Assembly: GCA_030753015.1 (NCBI GenBank)
Contig: JASMDC010000021.1
Location: 1 to 64,000, forward strand
Length of the DNA: 64,000 nucleotides
Direction: 5' to 3'
Origin: Candidatus Undinarchaeales archaeon
GTDB taxonomy: Archaea; SpSt-1190; JASMDC01
In this document: positions 26,366 through 34,087 of the stretch, one piece after another
Numbering within the stretch: position 1 is the first letter of the stretch
How the letters are laid out: every line of letters starts with the position of its first letter
Position numbers and translations under genes: made by a program
Notes under the pieces: model-generated
What the model was told of the DNA's origin: nothing
What the model saw: the letters and a program-made list of their open reading frames with translations, nothing else
Databases searched by the model: none

Positions 26366-27264
26366 CGGACCGGATGAGGGTGCGGCTTGGAGTATCACCC
26401 ATCGCCTGGAGCAACGACGACATGCACGACCTCGGGGGCGAAATACCCCTCGAGCGGTGCCTGGGCGAGGCCAGCACGGCCGGGTACGTCGGCGTCGAGC
26501 TGGGGCACAAGTTCCCCCGCGACCCCGCCGTGCTCATGCCGCTCCTGGTCGGCCACGGGCTGGACCTCGTCTCGGGCTGGCACTCCACGTTCTTCACCAG
26601 GGAGAAGGGCCACGATCGTGAGCGTGCGAACTTCAAGAGCCACCTGTCCTTCCTAAAGTCCATGGGGTGTAGCGTCATCATCTGCGCCGAGTGCAACCGG
26701 ACCAGGCACTCTACCATCGACGCCGCTCCACGGGAGAAAGGAGTACCGCTCTTCACCGACGAGGAGTGGGCACGTCTTGCCACCCGGCTCGACGAGGCGG
26801 GACACGTCGCCGCCAATGCCGGGCTGAGGCTCGTGTACCACCACCACATGGGCACGGGCGTGGAGTCTCCGGAGGAGATCCACCGGCTCATGGACACCAC
26901 GGATCCGGACCTGGTGCACCTGCTGGGCGACACGGGCCACATGCTCTATGGCGGAGGTGATCCTGCGACGCTGTTCTCCCGGTACGCCGAGCGCATCGGG
27001 CACGTTCACTTGAAGGACATCCGACGCGACGTGCTGGAGGAGGTCAAGCGGAACCGCCTCTCCTTCCTCGCCTCGGTGCGCATGGGGGTGTTCACCGTCC
27101 CAGGGGACGGGTGCATCGACTACGGGCCGGTCATCGGCTCGCTGGACCGCTCCGGGTATGAGGGCTGGCTGGTGGTAGAGGCCGAGCAGGATCCTGCGAT
27201 CGCCGAGCCCCTGGCATACGCCCGGAAGGCGCGAGGTTTCATCAGGAATAAGGCCGGGATATGA
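26362..27264 (+). CDS. iolE: myo-inosose-2 dehydratase IolE
   Basis: A 300-aa TIM-barrel sugar-phosphate isomerase-like protein starting at GTG 26362, which overlaps the iolD stop (GTGA); ATG 26374 is an alternative. Typical parts are LGVSPIAWSNDDMHDLG at the start, LGHKFPRD, LRLVYHHHMGTGVESPEEI, LLGDTGHMLYGGGD, HVHLKDIRRDV and WLVVEAEQDPAIAEP, which provide the Glu/Asp/His metal ligands. It dehydrates scyllo-inosose to the trihydroxycyclohexanedione used by IolD. Its stop overlaps a 32-codon reading frame in an ATGA arrangement. Confidence 0.9.
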   Translation: MTDRMRVRLGVSPIAWSNDDMHDLGGEIPLERCLGEASTAGYVGVELGHKFPRDPAVLMPLLVGHGLDLVSGWHSTFFTREKGHDRERANFKSHLSFLKSMGCSVIICAECNRTRHSTIDAAPREKGVPLFTDEEWARLATRLDEAGHVAANAGLRLVYHHHMGTGVESPEEIHRLMDTTDPDLVHLLGDTGHMLYGGGDPATLFSRYAERIGHVHLKDIRRDVLEEVKRNRLSFLASVRMGVFTVPGDGCIDYGPVIGSLDRSGYEGWLVVEAEQDPAIAEPLAYARKARGFIRNKAGI

Positions 27265-27359
27265 TGGACGACATGTTCTCCGTCGAGGACGCCGTAGCCT
27301 CAAGAGAGTACCTCGAGCGCTTCCTTCGTCCGGCTAGGGATGGGTCCGGGTCCGTTTGA
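27261..27359 (+). CDS. 32-aa ORF coupled to iolE
   Basis: Small frame beginning ATGATG at 27261 in a 4-base overlap with the iolE stop and ending 2 nt before the transporter ATG. The peptide starts MMDDMFSVEDAVASREYLER. Its fit into the operon without gaps suggests real translation. It could also be the remnant N-terminus of a lost gene such as an aldolase, which this operon lacks. No domain is recognisable in 32 residues. Confidence 0.4.
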   Translation: MMDDMFSVEDAVASREYLERFLRPARDGSGSV

Positions 27360-27361
27360 CC

Positions 27362-28255
27362 ATGGATCGGTTCGTCGTTGCCCTGATCCTGGGCTCCACC
27401 TTCATGCACGCCGGATGGAACCTGCTCGCCCGCCGGCAGCGGTGCGAGACCTCGTTCTTCGAGCGGATGCTCCTCGTGACCGTCCTCGCCGGGCTCGTTC
27501 CGGCGGCGATGAGCGAGGCGGCGATGAGCGAGGCGGCGACCCGGTCTCTTACCCCAATTGCGTGGGCGTGCGTGGTCGGCTCTGGGCTCTGCTGCGGGAT
27601 GTATTACTTCTTCCTTGCCCGGGCGTACGAGTCCGCGGACTTCACCGTGGTCTATCCTGTAGCTCGCTCCCTGCCAGTGGTGCTCGTCGCCCTCGGCGAC
27701 ATGGTGCGGGGGAGGTATCCCAGCCCCGCCGGCTGGTCCGGTATGCTCCTCGTGGTGTCCGGATGCTTCCTCGTCTCGCTCCGCTCGAGCCGGGACGTGA
27801 ACGTTCGGCGCTATCTCGACCGGGCCCACCTGTGGATGCTGTTCACCGCCCTTGGAACGGTGGGCTACACCCTGCTCGACAAGGTAGCCGCTGAGACCAT
27901 GCAACAGGGGCCGACGACAGCCGCCCGGTACGGCTACGTGTTCTTCCTCGTCTCCTACCTGGCCTTCTCGGTGCTCCTGAGGGTGCTTGGACGCGGGGAG
28001 CAGCGCCCGGCGTCCATCGGATGGCGGGACCCGGCCATCGCCGCCGCCCTCAACTTCGGCGCCTACTGGCTCGTGCTCTGGGCATACCAGCTGAGCACGT
28101 TCGCCAGCTACATCGTCGCCCTGCGGCAGTTCAGCATCGTCATCGGCGTCGTGCTGGCCCTCGCCATCTTCAAGGAGAAGGAACCGGGCATCCGTCTCGC
28201 GGGCACCCTGGTGATCACCGTCGGACTCGTGGTCGTCAGTCTCTTTAGCGGGTGA
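27362..28255 (+). CDS. EamA/DMT-family transporter
   Basis: A 297-aa membrane protein with ten predicted TM segments in two homologous halves (EamA repeats). TVVYPVARSLPVVLVALGD is the usual loop motif, and the second half ends with LAIFKEKEPGIRLAGTLVI. The family moves small metabolites, often outward. As the last gene of the inositol operon it may carry an inositol-related compound; the direction is unknown. It starts at ATG 27362. The attachment repeat copy 2 begins 69 nt after its stop. Confidence 0.82.
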   Translation: MDRFVVALILGSTFMHAGWNLLARRQRCETSFFERMLLVTVLAGLVPAAMSEAAMSEAATRSLTPIAWACVVGSGLCCGMYYFFLARAYESADFTVVYPVARSLPVVLVALGDMVRGRYPSPAGWSGMLLVVSGCFLVSLRSSRDVNVRRYLDRAHLWMLFTALGTVGYTLLDKVAAETMQQGPTTAARYGYVFFLVSYLAFSVLLRVLGRGEQRPASIGWRDPAIAAALNFGAYWLVLWAYQLSTFASYIVALRQFSIVIGVVLALAIFKEKEPGIRLAGTLVITVGLVVVSLFSG

Positions 28256-28324
28256 TCGACGGCCCAGGACGGCCACCGCGATCCGACAGCGCGGCTTTCA
28301 CTAGAGGGCTCTATTGGGATTGGC

Positions 28325-28441
28325 TTCCGAAAAGCTCAAGTAGAGCATAGGCTACGAGGTAACCAGACAAGGGTGTCGACTGGGATAGGATGAGCCTGCC
28401 GATTTGTAAGCAAGATCGTGCGCGGATCCCGTCCCCCGCAC
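28325..28441 (+). repeat. Island attachment arm plus tRNA-Leu 3' core, copy 2
   Basis: Ungapped 117-bp counterpart of 20003-20119. It starts with the same TTCCGAAAAGCTCAAGTAGA and ends CGGATCCCGTCCCCCGCAC, one mismatch from the tRNA-Leu core. The arm shows about 80-85 % identity by eye, with its hairpin partly kept. It closes island B. Confidence 0.75.
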
Positions 28442-28454
28442 CACCCCATGATCA

Positions 28455-29207
28455 ATGGTGGACCACATGGACCCACAGACCATCGCGACCGTGACCCTCG
28501 TGCTCGGCGTCCTTACCCTCCTGACCGGCTGCCAACGGAGCTCGTCGGGCAGCGATGCCGAGGCCCCCGCAGCACAGTTCGAGATATCGGATGGCCAGGG
28601 TCTGGTCGGGGTCGACACAAGCACACTCAAGGAGGACGCGAACGCGACCATCACCATCGTCGGCCGTATCGAGGACACGGGCGCCCTCAACCTCTTCCGC
28701 ACCTATAGTCTGGCCGATGGTCATGCTCTCTCCCGTCAGTACTACCTCACTGAGCGCGTGTACGAGGATCTGCACGGTTCGACCTGGGTACGCCTGACCT
28801 GCCAGCCAGCGGGCACTCTGTACGGCGGGCCCGCCCTCCGCGTGTCGTCCTTCGAGCCTGTGCCTGGACTGAACGCCTCGCTCGAGCGTGCAGTGCTGGA
28901 TGCCTGTGGGCATGTGGAAGCTAGCCGGAATAACTTCGACCTGAACCTGTACAAGGGGACCGAGCGGTTCAAGGCAGCCCTGGCCGAGCACGCCGATAAG
29001 GACCTCAACACACTGCCCTTCGAGCCGAGGGACGAGGTGGTGTTCGTTGACCGTGACGTTCGCAAGGCAGGTATCGACTGCGGCCGAGTGGTGCTCCGCA
29101 ACGGTCCCGTGCGGGGCGACTTCCTCAGCTTCCTGGCCGTGTACGACCTTGAGGCCAAGAGAGTAGAACGGGTGCTCGTCAGGAACACGGGCTACTTCAT
29201 GGAGTGA
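28455..29207 (+). CDS. Lipoprotein of unknown function
   Basis: A 250-aa protein with a lipobox LTLLTGC at residues 20-26 after a hydrophobic stretch; a Ser/Ala linker follows. The mature part (about 40-250) is a single predicted soluble domain with alternating beta strands (ATITIVGRIEDTG, VRLTCQPAGTLYGG) and a Cys-containing C-terminal half (DAGRV is not a motif; KAGIDCGRVVLRNG holds a Cys). No recognised family. It starts immediately to the right of island B, at ATG 28455 (or 28467). Confidence 0.6.
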   Translation: MVDHMDPQTIATVTLVLGVLTLLTGCQRSSSGSDAEAPAAQFEISDGQGLVGVDTSTLKEDANATITIVGRIEDTGALNLFRTYSLADGHALSRQYYLTERVYEDLHGSTWVRLTCQPAGTLYGGPALRVSSFEPVPGLNASLERAVLDACGHVEASRNNFDLNLYKGTERFKAALAEHADKDLNTLPFEPRDEVVFVDRDVRKAGIDCGRVVLRNGPVRGDFLSFLAVYDLEAKRVERVLVRNTGYFME

Positions 29208-29264
29208 GCAGGCCGGGGGGGCTCGCTGAAAGGAAAGACATAAGTAGGCCGTTCCCAGGCGACC

Positions 29265-30248
29265 ATGTCATTATTAGACACGGTCGTGAACATCATGGCA
29301 TCAACGAACGCTCATTCCACGAAAGGGCTGCTGTCGCAGCTGGACGATGCGGTCACCAACTGGCTGGCCAAGGACGGGTACCTGGACACCACCAGCGTGA
29401 AGCGAGCGGTGGACCTGTCCAAGTTCGAGCTGCAGAAGGACATCGACACTGAGATGCAGCAGTACATCGATGACCACCGGCCCGAGCTGGAGCAGGACCT
29501 CACTGAGCGGGCCCAGGCCTATGCTTCCGGTGGTGGTTGCCCGGGCGCTGCGAAGATGCGTGCTCAAAAGGAGATCGTGTTCGAGGTGCGCCAGACCGTC
29601 CTCGAGGAGCGCGATCCTCCAAGCTACCAGGCCATCCACGAGCTGGAGCACGGCCACCTCGACTTCAAGCTCAGCCAGGACAAGGTGCCGTTGGGCTTCC
29701 TGGATAAGCTGCCCGATCTCGTGGGAAAGAACGTACACCGTCTGGGTGACGATGCCTACGCCACGGCCGACGCCCTCTCGCTGGAGCTACGGGACGAGCT
29801 TGACCTCGACAACGGCTTCGACGACTACTCCATGACCGTGGTAGCCAAGGCATGCGGTGCAAACCTCAAGAACCCCGCGGCCAAGATCTACGAGTCCACG
29901 ATCGTCATGAAGTTCGACCACAAGCTCGACGATACAGACCGCGACGCCTTTGAGGGACGTCTGAAGAGCGAGGGCTATGCTGCCTTCGAGCCCGAGGTGA
30001 CTCAGTACGCCAAGGGCTTCGCCCTCACCACGTCCTACGAGCTGGACAAGGGCGAGGTCATCCAGCACAAGGTCGTCAAGATGGGCGAGTTCAAGGGCCA
30101 GTACGAGCACACCGACCTCCTGGGCCTCTGTCCGAGCCTTTCCTGCGCCGGTGCGGGATACGATGCCCATGCTCCGCTCACCATGGAGGCCCCGCCGGCC
30201 TATGGCGCCGGGGACGGTCCGTGCGGCGGTTGTGGCGGCTGCGGCTGA
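29265..30248 (+). CDS. Orphan 327-aa protein with Gly-Cys-rich tail
   Basis: Not recognised. Strong TATA-like GACATAAGT at 29237-29245 gives a near-leaderless mRNA starting at ATG 29265. The N-terminal 100 residues are acidic and helical (KGLLSQLDDAVTNWLAKDGYL) and contain GGGCPGAAK. The centre (about 100-270) is mixed alpha/beta with two similar stretches, ELRDELDLDNGFDDYSMTVV and TYELDKGEVIQH-like. The C-terminus after residue 300 is a linker ending CGGCGGCG with several Cys, a possible metal or cluster binding or redox tail. No signal peptide or TM segment, so it is cytosolic. A 2[4Fe-4S] ferredoxin gene lies next to it on the other strand. Confidence 0.6.
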   Translation: MSLLDTVVNIMASTNAHSTKGLLSQLDDAVTNWLAKDGYLDTTSVKRAVDLSKFELQKDIDTEMQQYIDDHRPELEQDLTERAQAYASGGGCPGAAKMRAQKEIVFEVRQTVLEERDPPSYQAIHELEHGHLDFKLSQDKVPLGFLDKLPDLVGKNVHRLGDDAYATADALSLELRDELDLDNGFDDYSMTVVAKACGANLKNPAAKIYESTIVMKFDHKLDDTDRDAFEGRLKSEGYAAFEPEVTQYAKGFALTTSYELDKGEVIQHKVVKMGEFKGQYEHTDLLGLCPSLSCAGAGYDAHAPLTMEAPPAYGAGDGPCGGCGGCG

Positions 30249-30387
30249 TCCGCGTCCGAAGGAACGCACGTACCTCGTACACGCAGGTCCATCGCGATAT
30301 CCCTAGACGTTAGGCTCAGGAAGAAGAAGGGCAGGACCGAAGACCACGTACGATCTTCGACCCAACAACTCTGATGATTATCTGGTC

Positions 30388-30564
30388 TTACTCGGGCTCG
30401 GAGATGGCGTCCACGGGACAGGAGTCGATGCAGGCAAGGCAGTCGATGCATGTCTCCGGGTTAACAACGGCCTTGTCATCGTTCATCTCAAGGGCCTCGC
30501 TGGGGCACGTGCCCACACAGGAGCCGCACCCGATGCACTCTTCCTCGTCGATCTTAACAGCCAT
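30388..30564 (-). CDS. 2[4Fe-4S] ferredoxin
   Basis: A 58-aa protein starting ATG at 30564. The two cluster motifs are CIGCGSCVGTCP and CIDCLACIDSCP, each with the CxxCxxCxxxCP spacing of clostridial-type ferredoxins. It carries electrons for oxidoreductases in the cytosol. A TATA-like GGTTAAAAACG at 30597-30607 lies upstream. It is divergent from feoB, so the two genes share one short promoter region and may both respond to iron. Confidence 0.93.
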   Translation of the reverse strand: MAVKIDEEECIGCGSCVGTCPSEALEMNDDKAVVNPETCIDCLACIDSCPVDAISEPE

Positions 30565-30635
30565 GATGATTACCTGCGGGTGTCGACGGGAGAGCAGGTT
30601 AAAAACGTTTGCTTTGGCACGCCTCCATAGGAAAC

Positions 30636-30649
30636 CCTAAAAAGTTAGG
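30636..30649. promoter_or_regulatory. Candidate iron-regulator operator before feoB
   Basis: Inverted repeat CCTAA-AAAG-TTAGG about 20 nt before the feoB ATG and about 75 nt before the ferredoxin. TTAGG/CCTAA half sites are the kind recognised by DtxR-family regulators, two of which are encoded just downstream. Confidence 0.4.
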
Positions 30650-30667
30650 TGACCCCAAGCAGACCTG

Positions 30668-32848
30668 ATGGGATTGTCGCTCGTCGAGCTCAGTGCGGGG
30701 CGGAGCGGTACCGTCGAGTCCATCGACGGCCGTAGCAACCTCGCACGGTGGCTCGATGAAAAGGGCGTCCGCAAGGGTACCCTCGTCAAGGTGGTCTCCG
30801 TGCCCTCCGACAGCGGGCCCATGACCGTCGAAGTGGACGGGAAGGAGGTCGAGCTGGGACGGGGGATGGCCGACAAGGTCATCGTGAGTACATCCCCCCG
30901 GCGCCTGGTGCTGGTGGGCAATCCCAACGTGGGCAAGAGCGTCATATTCTCCCATCTTACCGGCCAGTACGCAGTGGCCTCCAACTACCCCGGCACCACC
31001 GTGGAGATGCTGTGCGGTAACGGCACCATCGGTGGAGAGGAGTTCGAGGTGATGGATACCCCGGGCACCAACAGCCTCGTGCCCATGAGCGAGGACGAGG
31101 CGGTCACCCGTGACATCCTCCTCGAGGGCGCTGATATCGTCCTCCAGGTGGTCGACGCCAAGAACCTCCGCCGGTCGCTGGTCCTCACCCTCCAGCTCCT
31201 CTCCATGCGACAGCCGGTGGTGCTCGCACTCAACATGTGGGACGAAGCGCTGGCAAAGGGAGTCTCGATCGACACCGAGCGCCTATCCCAACTGCTGGGC
31301 ATCCCGGTAGTCATCACCGTTGCCCCGGAGAGCAAGGGCATCTTCACGCTCCGCCGCCGTCTCGCAGAAGTGGCCGCGAGCGACGTGCTGCCCCCGACGC
31401 CCGACATCTACCGGGGCGCTGCCGGCAAGGCCGTGGAGGAACTGTCCGAGCTCCTGAGCAGTCCCCAGGAGGCCGTCATGGCGCTCTCCGGTGACGCCAC
31501 CCTCAACGAGCATCTCAGGAAGGTCCACGGGAAGGATACCATGCTCCAGTTGAAGAATGTGCGTGCGCGGCTCGAGGAGGAGTACACGCGACCGCTCGCC
31601 CAGGTGTTCGATACCTCTCTCCAGAGGAAGGTGTCCGCCGTCCACGACCAGGTCTACCGCCAGGAGCTCCCTTCGACCACGAGCGTTGAGGAGCAGTTCT
31701 CTCAGCTGACCTTCTCCCCGGTCACCGCCATCCCCATCCTGCTCGCGGTGATGTTCCTGGTCTATCAGTTCGTCGGGATAGTGGGTGCGGGTTTCTTGGT
31801 GGACTTCCTCGAGACCGATGTGTTCGACGCTCATATCATCCCCTGGCTCCAGAACACTGCATTGTTGTTCGTCCCGGAGACGAACATCGTGTACGACTTC
31901 TTCCTTGGTGATTTCGGCATCATCAGCATGGGCCTTACCTATGCCATCGCCATCGTGCTCCCCATCGTCGGCACGTTCTTCATCACCTTTGGCATCCTGG
32001 AGGATTCGGGCTACCTCCCACGGCTCACCATCATGGTGAACCGCGTGTTCCGCGAGATAGGGCTGTCGGGCAAGGCCATCCTGCCTATCGTGCTCGGGTT
32101 CGGGTGCGGGACCATGGCCGTGCTAACCGCACGCATCCTCGAGACGCGGAAGGAGCGGCTCATCGCAACCCTGCTCATCGCCCTGGCCATCCCCTGCTCC
32201 GCCCAGCTGGGTGTGATGATGGGGCTGCTCGCCGGGCTCTCAACGGCCGCCTTGACCGTGGCCTTCGTGACCGTGCTCCTTCAGCTGATCATCGTCGGCC
32301 GGCTCGCCGCCATCGTCATCCCCGGCGAGGACTCGGACTTCATCATGGAGCTACCGCCCATCCGCCGGCCGTTCCTCCGCAACATCGCCCTGAAAACCTG
32401 GATGCGTACCAAGTGGTTCCTCATGGAGGCCATCCCCCTCTTCATCCTCGGGACGGCCCTCCTCTTCGTGCTTCACCATACCGGAGGGCTCGAGATCCTC
32501 GAGAACGCCCTCCAGCCCGTGGTGAGCTCCATGCTCGGGCTGCCCAAGGAGACCGCCCGGTTCTTCCTCATGGGCTTCATCCGCCGGGACTACGGGGCCG
32601 CAGGCTTCCTGGACATGGCCCGTACCATCGATCCTGTCACCGGCCTGTCCCTCCTCTCCAACAACCAGATCGTGGTGGCCATCGTCACCCTGAACCTCTT
32701 CGTCCCGTGCATCGCCGCCTTCTTCGTCATCCTCAAGGAGCAGGGGCGGTGGATCGGTCTTGCGATATTCGCGTTCGTCATAATCTACTCGGTGCTCGTG
32801 GGCTCTGTGCTCAACGCGCTGCTGACCCTTACGGGGGTGAGCCTCTAG
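30668..32848 (+). CDS. feoB: FeoA-FeoB fusion, ferrous iron transporter
   Basis: A 726-aa protein. Residues 1-75 are a FeoA/SH3-like domain (LVELSAGRSGTVESIDG). The G domain follows, with G1 GNPNVGKS, G3 MDTPGTNSL and G4 LNMWDEA. The C-terminal membrane part (about residue 360 on) has the two gate regions LPIVLGFGCGTMAVLTARIL and FLMGFIRRDYGAAGF. This drives Fe(II) uptake coupled to GTP hydrolysis. Fusion of FeoA to FeoB in one chain is known in some archaea and bacteria. A second FeoA-like domain is at the C-terminus of the next gene. Confidence 0.95.
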   Translation: MGLSLVELSAGRSGTVESIDGRSNLARWLDEKGVRKGTLVKVVSVPSDSGPMTVEVDGKEVELGRGMADKVIVSTSPRRLVLVGNPNVGKSVIFSHLTGQYAVASNYPGTTVEMLCGNGTIGGEEFEVMDTPGTNSLVPMSEDEAVTRDILLEGADIVLQVVDAKNLRRSLVLTLQLLSMRQPVVLALNMWDEALAKGVSIDTERLSQLLGIPVVITVAPESKGIFTLRRRLAEVAASDVLPPTPDIYRGAAGKAVEELSELLSSPQEAVMALSGDATLNEHLRKVHGKDTMLQLKNVRARLEEEYTRPLAQVFDTSLQRKVSAVHDQVYRQELPSTTSVEEQFSQLTFSPVTAIPILLAVMFLVYQFVGIVGAGFLVDFLETDVFDAHIIPWLQNTALLFVPETNIVYDFFLGDFGIISMGLTYAIAIVLPIVGTFFITFGILEDSGYLPRLTIMVNRVFREIGLSGKAILPIVLGFGCGTMAVLTARILETRKERLIATLLIALAIPCSAQLGVMMGLLAGLSTAALTVAFVTVLLQLIIVGRLAAIVIPGEDSDFIMELPPIRRPFLRNIALKTWMRTKWFLMEAIPLFILGTALLFVLHHTGGLEILENALQPVVSSMLGLPKETARFFLMGFIRRDYGAAGFLDMARTIDPVTGLSLLSNNQIVVAIVTLNLFVPCIAAFFVILKEQGRWIGLAIFAFVIIYSVLVGSVLNALLTLTGVSL

Positions 32849-32882
32849 CCCGGGCAAGTACCGGTGAACGGGGGATACTACC

Positions 32883-33527
32883 ATGATCGAACAACTGGAG
32901 GAGGTGCTCGAGCACCTATGGATCAAGAAGGACAAGGGGGCCGAGGTCAAGATGAAGAGCGTGAGGGACGAGGACCTGAGCGCTCTCATGGACCAGGGCC
33001 TGGCCGAGGTCGTCAACGACCGCGTGGTCCTCACGACCAAGGGCGATGAGGGCGGCCGGGGCATCGTGCGCCGGCACCGGCTCGCCGAGCGGCTGCTCCA
33101 CGACGTACTGGAGATGAACGACACGGAGATCCATGACCAGGCGTGCAGGTTCGAGCACATCCTCTCCCCCGGCGTCGAGGAGAACATCTGCACGCTCCTG
33201 GGCCATCCGAAGGTATGCCCCCACGGCACGCCCATCCCCCCAGGACCCTGCTGCGAGGAACGGCGCATCAAGGCCAAGAGCATCGTGGTCCCGCTCACCG
33301 ATCTAGGGGTCGGCGAGAAGGGGATCGTGTCCTACCTCCACACCAAGCGTCATCCCCGACTCCACAAGCTCATGTCCTTCGGTATCGTGCCGGGGCTTAC
33401 GATACACGTGCACCGGACGTCGCCCTCCCTGGTCATCCAGGTAGGGGAGACGACCATTGCCCTCGAGAGGGGGATAGGTGAGGATATCTTCGTTAGGAGG
33501 AAGGGAAGGAAGACAGGGGAGGAATGA
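32883..33527 (+). CDS. DtxR-family iron-dependent regulator with FeoA domain
   Basis: A 214-aa protein. The N-terminal winged HTH is degenerate (EVLEHLWIKKDKGAEVKMKSV). The DtxR dimerisation/metal domain is clear from RRHRLAERLLHDVLEMNDTE and ACRFEHILSPGVEENICTLLGHPKVCPHG. A C-terminal FeoA/SH3-like domain follows (about 140-205). The weak HTH suggests DNA binding is altered, or that this is a partner of the next gene. CPHGTPIPPGPCCE holds an extra Cys cluster. It lies 34 nt after feoB and is followed by a second DtxR-like gene. Confidence 0.88.
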   Translation: MIEQLEEVLEHLWIKKDKGAEVKMKSVRDEDLSALMDQGLAEVVNDRVVLTTKGDEGGRGIVRRHRLAERLLHDVLEMNDTEIHDQACRFEHILSPGVEENICTLLGHPKVCPHGTPIPPGPCCEERRIKAKSIVVPLTDLGVGEKGIVSYLHTKRHPRLHKLMSFGIVPGLTIHVHRTSPSLVIQVGETTIALERGIGEDIFVRRKGRKTGEE

Positions 33528-33531
33528 TCGT

Positions 33532-33990
33532 ATGCGGAAACAGACCAAGGAAGACTACATCGAGGCGATATTCGTGCTGGAGAAGCAGGACGGGCGTGCC
33601 CGGACCGGCAAGCTCGCCGTGCGCCTTGGGGTCAAACCCCCCTCCATCACCGAGATGCTCGGCAAGCTCAAGGACGAGGAGCTGGTCAACTACCAGAGCT
33701 ACGCGGGGGTCACTCTGACACCCAAGGGGATGAAGCTTGCAAAGAAGTGCATGCACCGGCACCGGCTGCTCGCGGCCCTCTTCGAGATGATCGGTGTGGA
33801 GGAGGAGCAGGCAGAGGTGGACGCCGCCCAGGTCGGGCACCACATCTCTCCTGCCACCACGGCACAGTTGGAGAAGCTATTGCAGTTCGTGCAGGCGAAT
33901 CCGAACGATCCCCCGTGGATCGACTGCTTCCGGTACTACTGCGAGACGGGGGAGCGCGTGCACTGCCCGGGTCTCAAGGGGAAAGGCTGA
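33532..33990 (+). CDS. DtxR/MntR-family regulator, short form
   Basis: A 152-aa protein starting at ATG 33532, 4 nt after the previous stop. The N-terminal winged HTH is intact (EDYIEAIFVLEKQDGRARTGKLAVRLGVKPPSITEMLGKLKDE). The metal/dimer domain is MHRHRLLAALFEMIGVEEEQAEVDAAQVGHHISPAT. No SH3-like domain, so it is MntR-sized. The operon FeoAB, DtxR-like, DtxR/MntR-like suggests that this one supplies the strong DNA-binding domain the preceding gene lacks (inference). The end WIDCFRYYC...HCPGLKGKG adds Cys near the C-terminus, unusual for MntR. Confidence 0.88.
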   Translation: MRKQTKEDYIEAIFVLEKQDGRARTGKLAVRLGVKPPSITEMLGKLKDEELVNYQSYAGVTLTPKGMKLAKKCMHRHRLLAALFEMIGVEEEQAEVDAAQVGHHISPATTAQLEKLLQFVQANPNDPPWIDCFRYYCETGERVHCPGLKGKG

Positions 33991-34040
33991 GCTTTGTTCC
34001 TGACGAATAGAACCCGTTATGGAGGCCGTTTTTCAAAACC

Positions 34041-34050
34041 TACTTAAATC
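34041..34050 (+). promoter_or_regulatory. TATA box of the giant Cys-rich protein gene
   Basis: TACTTAAATC lies about 40 nt before the ATG at 34088. A GGAAGGGGA motif just before the ATG may act as a ribosome binding site. This favours a start at 34088 over the longer frame from 34019. Confidence 0.5.
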
Positions 34051-34087
34051 GTCCTTTCCTCCAACTTCTCTAGTAGAAGGAAGGGGA

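Larger units (their letters stand above)
20121..28441. mobile_element. Island B, inositol-catabolism island
   Basis: This 8.3-kb interval runs from the end of attachment copy 1 to the end of copy 2 and contains exactly the MBL hydrolase, the Lrp regulator and the inositol operon. Composition is similar to the host, unlike island A, and there is no integrase inside. Tandem location at the same tRNA-Leu suggests two successive integrations by relatives, or one island split by an internal attachment site. Confidence 0.6.
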
